A stretch of 24,361 bases of DNA from Planctomycetales bacterium (GTDB lineage Bacteria > 4484-113 > JAFGCY01): contig JAHEFU010000010.1 of the NCBI GenBank assembly GCA_024645305.1, positions 1 to 24,361 of the forward strand. Reading direction: 5' to 3'. Below the pieces are notes generated by a model. It was not told where the DNA came from, made no database searches, and was given only the letters and a program-made list of their open reading frames with translations. The position numbers were made by a program, and so were the translations under genes. The first letter of the stretch is position 1. The number at the start of each line of letters is the position of its first letter. Below, piece by piece: positions 15,201 through 22,100 of the stretch.

Positions 15201-15547
15201 CTGGAACCGGGGTTCCAGGTCAGGCGCTCGGGGATCCCGCCCTCGCGGGCGATGATATACACATCGCGCTGGCCCTCATAGTTCGCACTATAGGCGATGT
15301 GGCTGCCGTCAGGGCTGAAGCGCGGCATGATCTCGGATCCCGAGGGGGAACTCAGCCGGCTGGCGGTGCCCCCGCCGATCGGCACGGTCCAGATGTCATT
15401 GTCGAAGGCGAAGGTGATGTGGGTATCGCTGACATCGGGGTAGCGCAGCATGCCGGCATCGACGGTGTATTCATTGGCGAAAGCGGCGGAACAGAGCGCG
15501 GCGGTGCAGATGCACGCCAGCGCGATGGTGGTAAACAGATGACGCAT
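12212..15547 (-). CDS. Secreted Tricorn-like protease (S41 family), copy 2
   Basis: The start is the ATG at 15547 with GGAGG four bases upstream, leading into a signal peptide cut near CSAAFA (residues 19-24). The 1111-residue protein matches copy 1 nearly end to end: both mature parts begin with AGMLRYPDVSDT / AAMLRYPDVSDT, both have WSPDGQWI propeller repeats, and both end in a WPDRSG / YPDRSG tail. Catalytic elements are His764 (ELNTGHTYYGG), the serine motif KSGSGGD (988-994) and Glu1049 (GIEGYGVDPDIEV). A PDZ-like stretch VSEGDFLLAVNGLPL lies near 823-837. The highly charged linker (about 549-591) is Glu/Lys/Gln/Asn-rich and is coded partly by the same hexamers that fill the noncoding region upstream of the gene. 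The role is probably extracytoplasmic degradation of peptides. A promoter with a 17-base spacer lies about 105 bases upstream. The two copies are an old tandem duplication, with clear divergence in the linkers. Confidence 0.92.
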   Translation of the reverse strand: MRHLFTTIALACICTAALCSAAFANEYTVDAGMLRYPDVSDTHITFAFDNDIWTVPIGGGTASRLSSPSGSEIMPRFSPDGSHIAYSANYEGQRDVYIIAREGGIPERLTWNPGSSNMVDFTADGDVLFYSGFESKHNGGGRIYRVSARGGIPVALPMEFAVYGSLDADGRTFAFTPDSRETRTWKRYQGGLAQDIWLLDIKSLESEKITDFPGTDALPMIRGNDVYYMSDRGPAHRLNLWHYDRTTKQHRQLTKFTDFDIKWPSMGPGHIVFENAGDMWLYELAGGRQSKVMVNLPGDRINLMVEALDVSGQFGDVMASPKGKRLVGEAHGDIWTVPAEEGINRNLTMSDGNAERYPRWSPDGQWICWFGDNTGNYELYMAQSDGKGETRQLTRGSETYYTRPEWSPDSKKISYADCTGTIFIYDIDNEESREVDRDPWAYYPYTAVNWSADSRWLTYGRLNRENQNSQVVLYDYDNDALHTVTDPMFSSSNPVFDLGGEYLYFSTGRNFQHRFGDMDESYIFTDSQLMCVVPLRDDVASPFALSNDDEEIKAEENEKQNEEKEEGAAEDESGGDDKAQDEQDDKQDKKKGIEIDIEGFEARAILIPLRPGGYGNLQAAEGKLFYSFANSEGRDNYMYDLKEQKEQKLGDGIGGFQLLPGGKQMLISGRGGRYAIVKAGPGARFDKPITVANLVSEIDPRHEWKQLVTDAWRFYRDLFYAANLHEVDWDLVGERYIGLVEHAANRQDVSYIIGEMIAELNTGHTYYGGPGEDEPRRSVGLLGADYELATQDGATAWRISHIYHGADFDVDARGPLSEPGLDVSEGDFLLAVNGLPLATDVPVWAGFQGLAGQTTILTISSDAQLGNDDDHEVIVRPGGSEFGMRRQEWIEANRRKVFEATDGKVGYIYVPNTSGDGVNNLMRQLQGQYHMDGLVIDERWNGGGYIPTYFIDILGRKTFSYWARRDGEDWSTPNLAHNGPKVMLINGKSGSGGDAFPYYFRQAGLGPLVGTRTWGGLVGISGSPRLIDGSRPSIPIFGFYELDGTWGIEGYGVDPDIEVIDDPGLLARGEDPQLDAAIAEIKRLIFEMPYRKPGTPPWPDRSGVGVQEDEK
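13862..13881 (-). repeat. Coding copy of the hexamer-repeat 20-mer in Tricorn-like copy 2
   Basis: These 20 bases (minus strand AGAATGAGAAGCAGAATGAG, coding for ENEKQNE in the acidic linker) are identical to plus-strand bases 15723-15742. They also equal the minus strand of 16019-16038 in the noncoding region upstream. Confidence 0.9.
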
Positions 15548-15650
15548 GATGCCTCCAGGCAGGATGGAAAGCGGGGCCACACGCGCATTTCCCGGCCCGG
15601 GCAGTAACGGCAGCACCACTCCTCCCATTTCCTCTTCCAGTATCCCTATT

Positions 15651-15679
15651 AATCTAGCAAAGGCCGGAATATGAGTAAA
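15651..15679 (-). promoter_or_regulatory. Candidate promoter of the Tricorn-like gene pair
   Basis: TTTACT (15674-15679) and TAGATT (15651-15656) on the minus strand each match 4/6 of the sigma-70 consensus and are exactly 17 bases apart. They would give a leader of roughly 95-100 bases before the ATG at 15547. Confidence 0.4.
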
Positions 15680-15697
15680 CAGTGGTCAGTGGGCAGT
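15680..15697. repeat. Short heptamer repeat CAGTGGT-CAGTGGG-CAGT
   Basis: Two and a half heptamer units, resembling the short tandem heptamers (CAGTGGT type) known from intergenic DNA of cyanobacteria and some other bacteria. It directly precedes the hexamer array. Confidence 0.6.
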
Positions 15698-15712
15698 CTT
15701 CCGGAGAATCAG

Positions 15713-15826
15713 GAACAGAATGAGAATGAGAAGCAGAATGAGAAGCAGGATGAGAAGCAAAATGAGAATGAGAATGAGAAGCAGGATGAGAAGCAAAATG
15801 AGAAGCAGGATGAGAAGCGGAAGCAG
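15713..15826 (+). repeat. Hexamer repeat array 1 (TGAGAA / GCARRA units)
   Basis: About 19 hexamers alternate between TGAGAA and GCAGAA, GCAGGA or GCAAAA, giving a loose 12-base period. A plus-strand frame (15671-15865) reads as a Glu/Lys/Gln/Asn string, but it has no ribosome site of note and no family features, so I treat it as noncoding. The array is related in inverted orientation to array 2. The stretch 15548-16085 has no gene: it holds a promoter, a heptamer repeat, array 1, a hairpin, a linker with GCAATGAG-type words and array 2. Confidence 0.9.
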
Positions 15827-15834
15827 TCAGTAGT

Positions 15835-15851
15835 GGCGGCTTTCAGCCGCC
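15835..15851. repeat. Short perfect GC hairpin between the two arrays
   Basis: GGCGGCT-TTC-AGCCGCC forms a seven-pair stem with a three-base loop. No T-run follows on either strand, so it is not a standard terminator. It may be part of a REP-like or repeat-associated element. Confidence 0.6.
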
Positions 15852-15942
15852 GGAGGCAGCAATGAAGAGTGAAACAAAGCAATGAGTGCTGAAGAATGAG
15901 CCATGAACCAGAACACTTCTGATGTAACTTCGCTGCACCGCA

Positions 15943-16071
15943 GGCTCATTGCTCATTGCCTCCTGCTTCTGCCAACTGCTTCTGCTTTTGCCTCCTGCCT
16001 CTGCTTCTGCTTCTGCCTCTCATTCTGCTTCTCATTCTGCTTCTGCTTCTGCTTCTGCTTCTGCTCCTGAC
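15943..16071 (-). repeat. Hexamer repeat array 2, inverted relative to array 1
   Basis: The plus strand is built of TGCTTC, TGCCTC and TCATTC hexamers; read on the minus strand it gives the GCAGAA/TGAGAA words of array 1. Bases 16018-16037 are the exact reverse complement of 15724-15743, about 275 bases apart. The left edge contains CTCATTGCTCATTGC, complementary to GCAATGAG at 15879-15886. It ends 14 bases before the stop codon of the aldehyde dehydrogenase and would be transcribed as its 3' region. Confidence 0.9.
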
Positions 16072-16085
16072 TCATCCCGCGTCCC

Positions 16086-17492
16086 TCATCCCTCACTCTT
16101 GACAACCACCAGCTTGTCCTGGCACATGTCGCGCATCGCGTAATTGATCCCGCCTACGCCCAGTCCGCTGATCCTGCGACCGCCGAAGGGCATCCAGTCC
16201 ACCCGGAATGCCGTGTGGTCATTCACCATCACCGCACTGGCGTTGAGGCGCTTCACACAGTACATGGCGCGGTCAATGTCCTTCGTGAACACCGAGGCCT
16301 GGAAGGCGTAGGGCGAATCATTGGCGCGCGCGATCGCGTTGTCAACAGAGTCATACGAGTACACACAGGCCACCGGGCCGAAGATCTCCTCGCGTGTGAC
16401 CAGCGCATCATCCGGCGGATCAAGCAGCACGGTCGGTGCATAGCAGGTATCACTGATACGTTCGCCGCCGCAGAGCACTGAATCTCCTGCGCGGACAGCC
16501 TCACCCACCCACTGCTCCACGCGGTCCACCTCGCCAGGCCTTATCAACGGGCCGCAGTCAGTCTGCTCAAGCGTCGGGTCGCCGACCGTCAGTCCCTGCG
16601 CATGGTCCGCCAGCTGCTCAGCGAAATCCGCGGCGATCTTCTGCGGGGCGTAGATCCGCTGCACACTGACGCAGACCTGCCCGCTGTGGTAGAAGGCTCC
16701 CTTGGCCAGCGGCGCGATCAATCTCTCGCCCGGGATCTGCATTGCATCGTCACTGAGGATCACGGGTGCCGTACCACCGTGCTCCAGCGCAAGGCGCGTA
16801 CCGGGGGCGAGCTTCGAGCGCAACATCCAGCCCACCCTGTGGGATCCGATGAAACTCAGGTAGTCCACCCGCGGGTCCGTTGCCAGCTTCTGCGCGTCCG
16901 GGATATCCGTCAGCTGGACCCGGCACCACTCGGGGGGCAGTCCCGCCTCATGCAGGATCTCCACCACGGAGTATGCCGACAGCGGTGTGCCGTCCGCCGG
17001 TTTGACAATCACCGGGCAGCCCACGGCCACGGCCGGCACGGCCTGGTGCACGATCAGGTTGACGGGGTGGTTGAAGGCCGAGATCGCCACCACCACGCCG
17101 ATCGGCTCGGGCAGCGTCCAGGCAGTGCGCCCCATACTGGCCGGGTTCAGCTCCATCGGGATTGTTTCTCCGGTCAGGGAACCGAGCGTATTGATCGCGA
17201 TGTCAAAGCCGTTGATGGCGCGTGTGACCTCCACGCGGCTGTCAACGAGCGGCTTGCCACCCTCGCGGGCGGCCTGGATTGCCAGCTCCTCGGCGCGCCC
17301 GGACATGATGTCGCGGGCCTGGCGCAGGATGCCAAGCCGCTCTTCCACGCTGAGCCGCGAATCATAGTTGTCAGCGGCCCTGCGCGCGCTGTCCAGCGCC
17401 TTGTCCACTGCCTGCCAGTTATCCAGCGGCAGCTCCCTGATCAGGGACAGGTCCCAGGGCTCGCTGACCCGGTTTGTAGTCTCTCCAGCCAT
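16086..17492 (-). CDS. NAD(P)-dependent aldehyde dehydrogenase
   Basis: The 468-residue protein has the full ALDH set: Asn141 in SAFNHPVN, Lys164 in VIVKPADGTP, the coenzyme-loop motif FIGSHRVG (214-221), general base Glu237 in LALEHGGTAPV, nucleophile Cys274 in GQVCVSVQRI and EEIFGPV (about 369-375). It oxidises an aldehyde to its acid through a thiohemiacetal on the Cys. The GQVCVSVQR and HGGTAPV variants recall the branch with lactaldehyde, phosphonoacetaldehyde and non-phosphorylating glyceraldehyde-phosphate dehydrogenases, but I cannot fix the substrate. The protein is cytoplasmic, with no signal peptide. The ATG at 17492 lacks a Shine-Dalgarno sequence and has TAAACT six bases upstream. 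The gene is divergent from the beta-helix gene with 66 bases between, so the two could share control. If that gene acts on polysaccharide, an aldehyde from sugar breakdown is a possible substrate (inference). Confidence 0.93.
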   Translation of the reverse strand: MAGETTNRVSEPWDLSLIRELPLDNWQAVDKALDSARRAADNYDSRLSVEERLGILRQARDIMSGRAEELAIQAAREGGKPLVDSRVEVTRAINGFDIAINTLGSLTGETIPMELNPASMGRTAWTLPEPIGVVVAISAFNHPVNLIVHQAVPAVAVGCPVIVKPADGTPLSAYSVVEILHEAGLPPEWCRVQLTDIPDAQKLATDPRVDYLSFIGSHRVGWMLRSKLAPGTRLALEHGGTAPVILSDDAMQIPGERLIAPLAKGAFYHSGQVCVSVQRIYAPQKIAADFAEQLADHAQGLTVGDPTLEQTDCGPLIRPGEVDRVEQWVGEAVRAGDSVLCGGERISDTCYAPTVLLDPPDDALVTREEIFGPVACVYSYDSVDNAIARANDSPYAFQASVFTKDIDRAMYCVKRLNASAVMVNDHTAFRVDWMPFGGRRISGLGVGGINYAMRDMCQDKLVVVKSEG

Positions 17493-17558
17493 ATGTGGAG
17501 TTTAACGTCTGGCCAGGCCGGGCTTTACGAGAGCTGCGCCGAATCCGATTCTAATAGC
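17493..17558. promoter_or_regulatory. Divergent promoter region between aldehyde dehydrogenase and beta-helix genes
   Basis: Only 66 bases separate the two start codons. Minus strand: TAAACT (17499-17504) lies six bases before the dehydrogenase ATG. Plus strand: TTTACG (17523-17528), a 17-base spacer and GATTCT (17546-17551), which lies seven bases before the ATG at 17559. Neither start has a Shine-Dalgarno sequence. Both boxes are weak matches. Confidence 0.3.
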
Positions 17559-19142
17559 ATGATTAGAGTCCTGACCGTCTCGCTCTTCCTGCTGCTCTGC
17601 TGCAATTCAGGCAGCGTCACCGCCCGCCAGGCACCACACAGCGAGCTTGTCTGGCCCGGTGCGGACGGCCGGCTGCAGTACAAGCTGGACAAACGTGGCA
17701 ACCGCCTGCCGGACTTCAGCTATGCCGGCTATTTTGCTGACGGGCGTCAGCCGCCGAACATCGCCACTGTGATGCAGCTCCAGCCGGGTCGGGGAGATGA
17801 CACGAAGCGCATCCAGCGCAGTCTCGATGCCCTGGCCCAGCGCCCGCCGGGTCCGGATGGCTTCCGGGGCGCACTGCTGCTCGGTCCCGGCGAATTCCGC
17901 ATCGAGGGCCAGCTGCGCATCACAGCCAGCGGCATCGTGCTGCGCGGCAGCGGCCAGGACAGTGCTGGCACCATCCTGCGTTGCGCGGGCAAGGGGCAGC
18001 GCAGCCTTATCGTTGTCAGACCGGCCGCTGAACTGCCTAACTACCCCGAGCTCAGCGGCACGCGAGTGGCCCTGGCCCAGGACTACGTCGCGCTCGGTGC
18101 CCGCAGCCTGCGGGTGGAGGATGCCGCGGGCTTCAAGCCCGGGCAGCTGATCGTGATCCACCGGCCCAGCACGCAGAAATGGATCAGCGAGCTTGGCATG
18201 GACCGCATCCCGCCCTCCCTGACCGGCAGGATCACGCAGTGGACACCCGGCAGCCGGGACATCCGCTATCTGCGCCGCATCCGGGCCGTGATTGGCAACA
18301 CGCTCAGCTTCGACGTACCACTCTTCCACGATCTGGACAGCGAGTGGGCGGACTGTTCCGTGTACCGCTACGACGAATCCCTGCTGATCGACCGCATCGG
18401 CGTGGAGAACCTGCGCTGCGTCAGCGACTACACGAGCGACACGGATGAGGACCACGGCTGGACCGCGGTGGAATTCGACTACTGCCGCAACATCTGGCTG
18501 CGCGACCTGACGGCGCGGCACTTCGGTTTCGCACTGGTCAGTTTCGGCCATGAAAGTTCCCACGGCTCGGTGTTCAACTGCAGCAACCTGGCACCGAAGT
18601 CGCAGGTCGTCGGCGGGCGGCGCTACGCCTACAACTGCGGCGGACAGAACCACCTGGTATCGGGCTGCTTCGCCGAGGAGGGCCGCCATGACTTCGCCGT
18701 TGCCACCAACCGCAGTGCCGGGACGGTGTTCACCAACTGCGTCTCCCGCGGGATCCATGCCTCGAGCGAACCGCACCACCGCTACAGCACCGGGATCCTC
18801 TATGACAACGTGCTGCATGAGAAGCCCGATACTGAGCTGGTGCTGGCCCTGTGGAACCGCAGCAACTACGGCACCGGGCACGGCTGGAGCGCGGCTTACA
18901 GCGTGCTGTGGAACTGCCGCGCGCCGGGCGGGGGCATTGCCTGCGAGAAGCCGCCGCTGGCCCAGAACTACGCCATCGGCTGCGAGTCGAAGTGGATGAG
19001 TGGCAACATGCGCTGGGGCAGCGACCGCGGCCTCAAGAAGCGCCTGAAGCCTAATGGGGCCCACTGGGAGCACTGGAACAACGGCCCCGTGGAACCGCAG
19101 TCCCTCTATGCGGCACAGCTCGCGGACAGGCTTGGCAACTGA
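17559..19142 (+). CDS. Secreted right-handed beta-helix protein, pectate-lyase-superfamily-like
   Basis: The frame is open far upstream, but the ATG at 17559 starts a typical Sec signal (hydrophobic 4-15, cut near SVTA|RQ at 22), so I use it. The 527-residue protein opens with the Pectate_lyase_3 signature: PGRGDDTKRIQRSLDAL (76-92), LLLGPGEFRIEG (106-117), then ITASGIVLRGSG (121-132). The middle and C-terminal part are beta-helix rungs with regular N/C/G turns, such as YCRNIWLRDLTARHFGFALV, VFNCSNL, HLVSGCFAEEGRHDF and TVFTNCVSRGIHAS. Proteins of this fold are polysaccharide lyases, hydrolases or epimerases; I cannot name catalytic residues. Conserved-looking charged residues near EEGRHDF and SEPHHRYSTG would line the groove and are candidates. 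It is the only plus-strand gene. Its TGA directly abuts the stop of the convergent 1236-aa gene. Long antisense frames here are composition artefacts. Confidence 0.82.
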   Translation: MIRVLTVSLFLLLCCNSGSVTARQAPHSELVWPGADGRLQYKLDKRGNRLPDFSYAGYFADGRQPPNIATVMQLQPGRGDDTKRIQRSLDALAQRPPGPDGFRGALLLGPGEFRIEGQLRITASGIVLRGSGQDSAGTILRCAGKGQRSLIVVRPAAELPNYPELSGTRVALAQDYVALGARSLRVEDAAGFKPGQLIVIHRPSTQKWISELGMDRIPPSLTGRITQWTPGSRDIRYLRRIRAVIGNTLSFDVPLFHDLDSEWADCSVYRYDESLLIDRIGVENLRCVSDYTSDTDEDHGWTAVEFDYCRNIWLRDLTARHFGFALVSFGHESSHGSVFNCSNLAPKSQVVGGRRYAYNCGGQNHLVSGCFAEEGRHDFAVATNRSAGTVFTNCVSRGIHASSEPHHRYSTGILYDNVLHEKPDTELVLALWNRSNYGTGHGWSAAYSVLWNCRAPGGGIACEKPPLAQNYAIGCESKWMSGNMRWGSDRGLKKRLKPNGAHWEHWNNGPVEPQSLYAAQLADRLGN

Positions 19143-22100
19143 TCAGCCGCCGGCACTCCAGCTCCCCGCATAGGAGCCATCCTCATTGGCCGCATCCCAC
19201 TTGCCGGAAGCACTGTTGCCACTGGCCACGCCGGATAAGCTGCCGGTGTAGGGCTTGCCGTCGCAGACACCCGTGAGGGACCCGCTGAGCACACCCGTGG
19301 CCGGGTCATACATCCCGGAGAGGTTGCCGGAATAGGGTACGCTGCCGCTCATGTCACCCCACTGCCAGTTGACAACGCCGCTCACGAAGCCCGTGAACGA
19401 GCCGTTCACCGCATCCAGCCTGAGCTCCAGCCGGCCCGGCGCCGGTTCCGAGAAGCTGCCGACCAGCACACCCTGCAGGATCGGCTTGGTGACCTCCACC
19501 CCGGCGGAGATCTTCGCCTGCTTGCCGCCGGCATCCGTCACTTCGAGCGTGATTGTGTACTGGCCCGGCTCGTCATACTGGAATGTTGTCGTCAGCTGGC
19601 CGGAGGCGGCATGCCCCGCCGTGTCCGTGATGCGCACATTGCTGAAGCTGCCGTTGAAGCACTGGCTGGCGCTGCCATCAACCGTGACCGCCAGCGGGGC
19701 CTCCCCGAGTTCACTGCTCAGGCGGATCGCCGCCACAGGCGGAGCATAGACATCAAAGCTGGCCGTGGCCGGTTCACTGGCTGTACCGTTGGAATCGTAG
19801 ACAACGAGCGAAACAGTGTAGCTCTGCTTGCCGCCCGCTGCAGCGTAGTCCAGGCTTACGCTGGCGCTGTTGTGCACTCCGCCCTTGCCGTCATTGAATT
19901 CGTAGCGTTGCACCCCCTCGCCGGAGGCCGTGCTGCCGCTGAAGTCAAAACTCACCTGGTATGGCTCATAGCCGCCCTGGGGGATGTTGCCAAGTACGGC
20001 TTTGGGCGGGGCGAAGACCGTGATGCTGACATTCGCCGGGGGACTGCGCAGCCCCTCCACATCCAGCGAGCGCGCGGTAATCCTGTACTCGCCGGGATTG
20101 CTGAAGCTTTCCGTATGGGAACTGCCCACGAGCAGCGCTGCGCCTCCGTTGGCGCTGAACTCGAAGCTCGTCAGGGCATTGCCCTGGGCATCACTGCCAC
20201 TGAGGCTGAAGCTCACCCGCAGCGGGGCCGGACCGGCCGTCACACTGGCTGTGATGCTGCAGCTCGGCAGTTCTGAGCCCGGTACGGTGTCCTCGGACGG
20301 CAGGCCCTCGCCCGAGCTGCCCCTGTCATTGCCGGGACCTCCGGCGTTGCCACTGCTGCCCGTCGCCGGGCCGCCTGTGGTTCCTCCGTTGCCATTTCCT
20401 GCGGGGGCTGGCCCGCCGCCACTGCTTCCGGAGGTGTTGCCATTCCCGGAAGCGTCGCCGGATGGACTGCCCGTGGCCGGCTGCCCGGTCCCTGCACCCG
20501 CAGGTGGAGTGGCCACGGCCACGGCCGGGCCGCCGGGCAGGAAGGGATTGGGCCGGTCCTCGAAGCCCGTCAGTTTGTCACCGCCCCATTCAATCAGCTC
20601 CTTGCCGCTGTCCGTGATGTAGCCCTGGCCCAGGGCCGCCGTCAGTTCGCGCATCCCGCCGTTGGCACCCATCCCCGCCGCGGTACGCACAGCCCCGCTG
20701 ACGGACTGCACGGGTGCGGTCAGACCCGCGGTCCCCGCCGAGGCGACGGTCAGCCCGATATGCAGCACACCGTGGCTGACCTCACCGGGGGTGGAAGTCG
20801 GGTCCAGCACCTTGTTGACACCCTTACCGAGCGCCGTGAACAGGCCCACGCCGGTCTTGGCCAGCTTGCCGGCCACCCAGGGGGCCAGGTTTCCGCCGCC
20901 GACGGTCGCATCGCTGAGCACGCGCACTGTCTTCGAGGCGGCCTGTTCAGCCATGCCTTCCGTGGCTTCCATGTATTCCGTAGCCGTGCGCAGCACGCGT
21001 GTGCCGCTGGTCCCATTGCGGTAGTTCTCACCGACCGCCGTATACTTGCCCTTGACTTCGCGCCAGATTTCGGAACCGCTGTCACCGTACCAGGCCCCGG
21101 CCAGCGGGATCACCGCCGTGCTGACGAGGGCGTCAGCCATGTCCACGCCGGAGCCCGCCAGGTCCTGGGTGAAGCGCACCATGCCTCCCACGGCATGCGG
21201 GATGCCCTGATACTCCGAGGTGGAGCGGTCAAACAGCCGCCGGTCCCGCTGCAGGGCGCGCTGCACATTCGCCGAGTAGACCTTGTCATCCCCCGCCGCA
21301 TGAGCCGGCCGGATTGCCAGGATGCTGAGGGCTGCCCGCAGCCCGCGGCCGGGTTCGTCATTCCCCGTGGCAGCCCGCAGTTCCGCATCAGTCAGCAGCC
21401 GTGTGGTATCCATGTTGTCAAACTGCTCATGCAGTTCGCGGTTGAGCTGCGCCAGGTACTCCACTGTGCCGAGCGCCTGGCGGGCCGTGGCATCATCCAC
21501 GCGCTCCGATGTGCGCAGGTTCATGGCCCGGAAGCGCACCTCGGCCATTGCACCGTCCATGAAGGCCAGGGCCTCCAGGCCGTAGTAGTAGTCCGCCGTG
21601 TCCAGGGCCCGCAGGCCGTCGTCAAGATAATGCAGGGCGTGGTCCAGGGCCGCCTTGCGCGCGGCCTCGCGGTCGTGCACCGCCATGTTGGCAAGCAGTT
21701 CCTGCTCGAGGACCGCCGCCTGCTGTGGCATCGTCCGGCGGGCCTCGCGGATCACGAGCGCGGCGTAGATGATCAGCCGGTCGGTTTCCTCCAGCAGCAG
21801 GCTGGCCCGGCGCATGGCCATCAGCGAGCGCTGGTACTCCAGGTTGCGACTGACGAAGGGATCCTTGTCATGTGTATCCAGCCGGGCCAGGAAGTCCGTC
21901 GCCACACGCCGCTCATCCGCGAAGGCCCCAAGTGTGTTGTCAATATTCTCGCGCAGTTCAAGTGCAGCGGCATCCGCCACACTGAGCTGCCCCGCAGCAC
22001 CGCGCAGCGCGGCATCCAGCTGGTCCAGCACCGGGGCATAGCCCGCGCCGGCATCAATCAGCGCAGTAGTGTCAGCGATCAGCTGCTGCACCTTCAGCGC

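Noticed and set aside
15671..15865. Small plus-strand frame coding a Glu/Lys/Gln/Asn string
   Set aside because: Produced by the hexamer array; no convincing ribosome site or conserved ends, and it overlaps a promoter candidate of the minus strand. Kept only as a repeat.
15713..16071. CRISPR array
   Set aside because: The units are contiguous 6/12-base repeats without unique spacers, and no cas gene is visible.
15949..16143. Small plus-strand frame rich in Ser-Ala repeats
   Set aside because: Translation of hexamer array 2; it runs into the antisense of the aldehyde dehydrogenase.
17607..19073. 488-codon minus-strand open frame antisense to the beta-helix gene
   Set aside because: Low-complexity Ala/Val composition, no family motif, and the opposite strand has a signal peptide and clear Pectate_lyase_3 signature.
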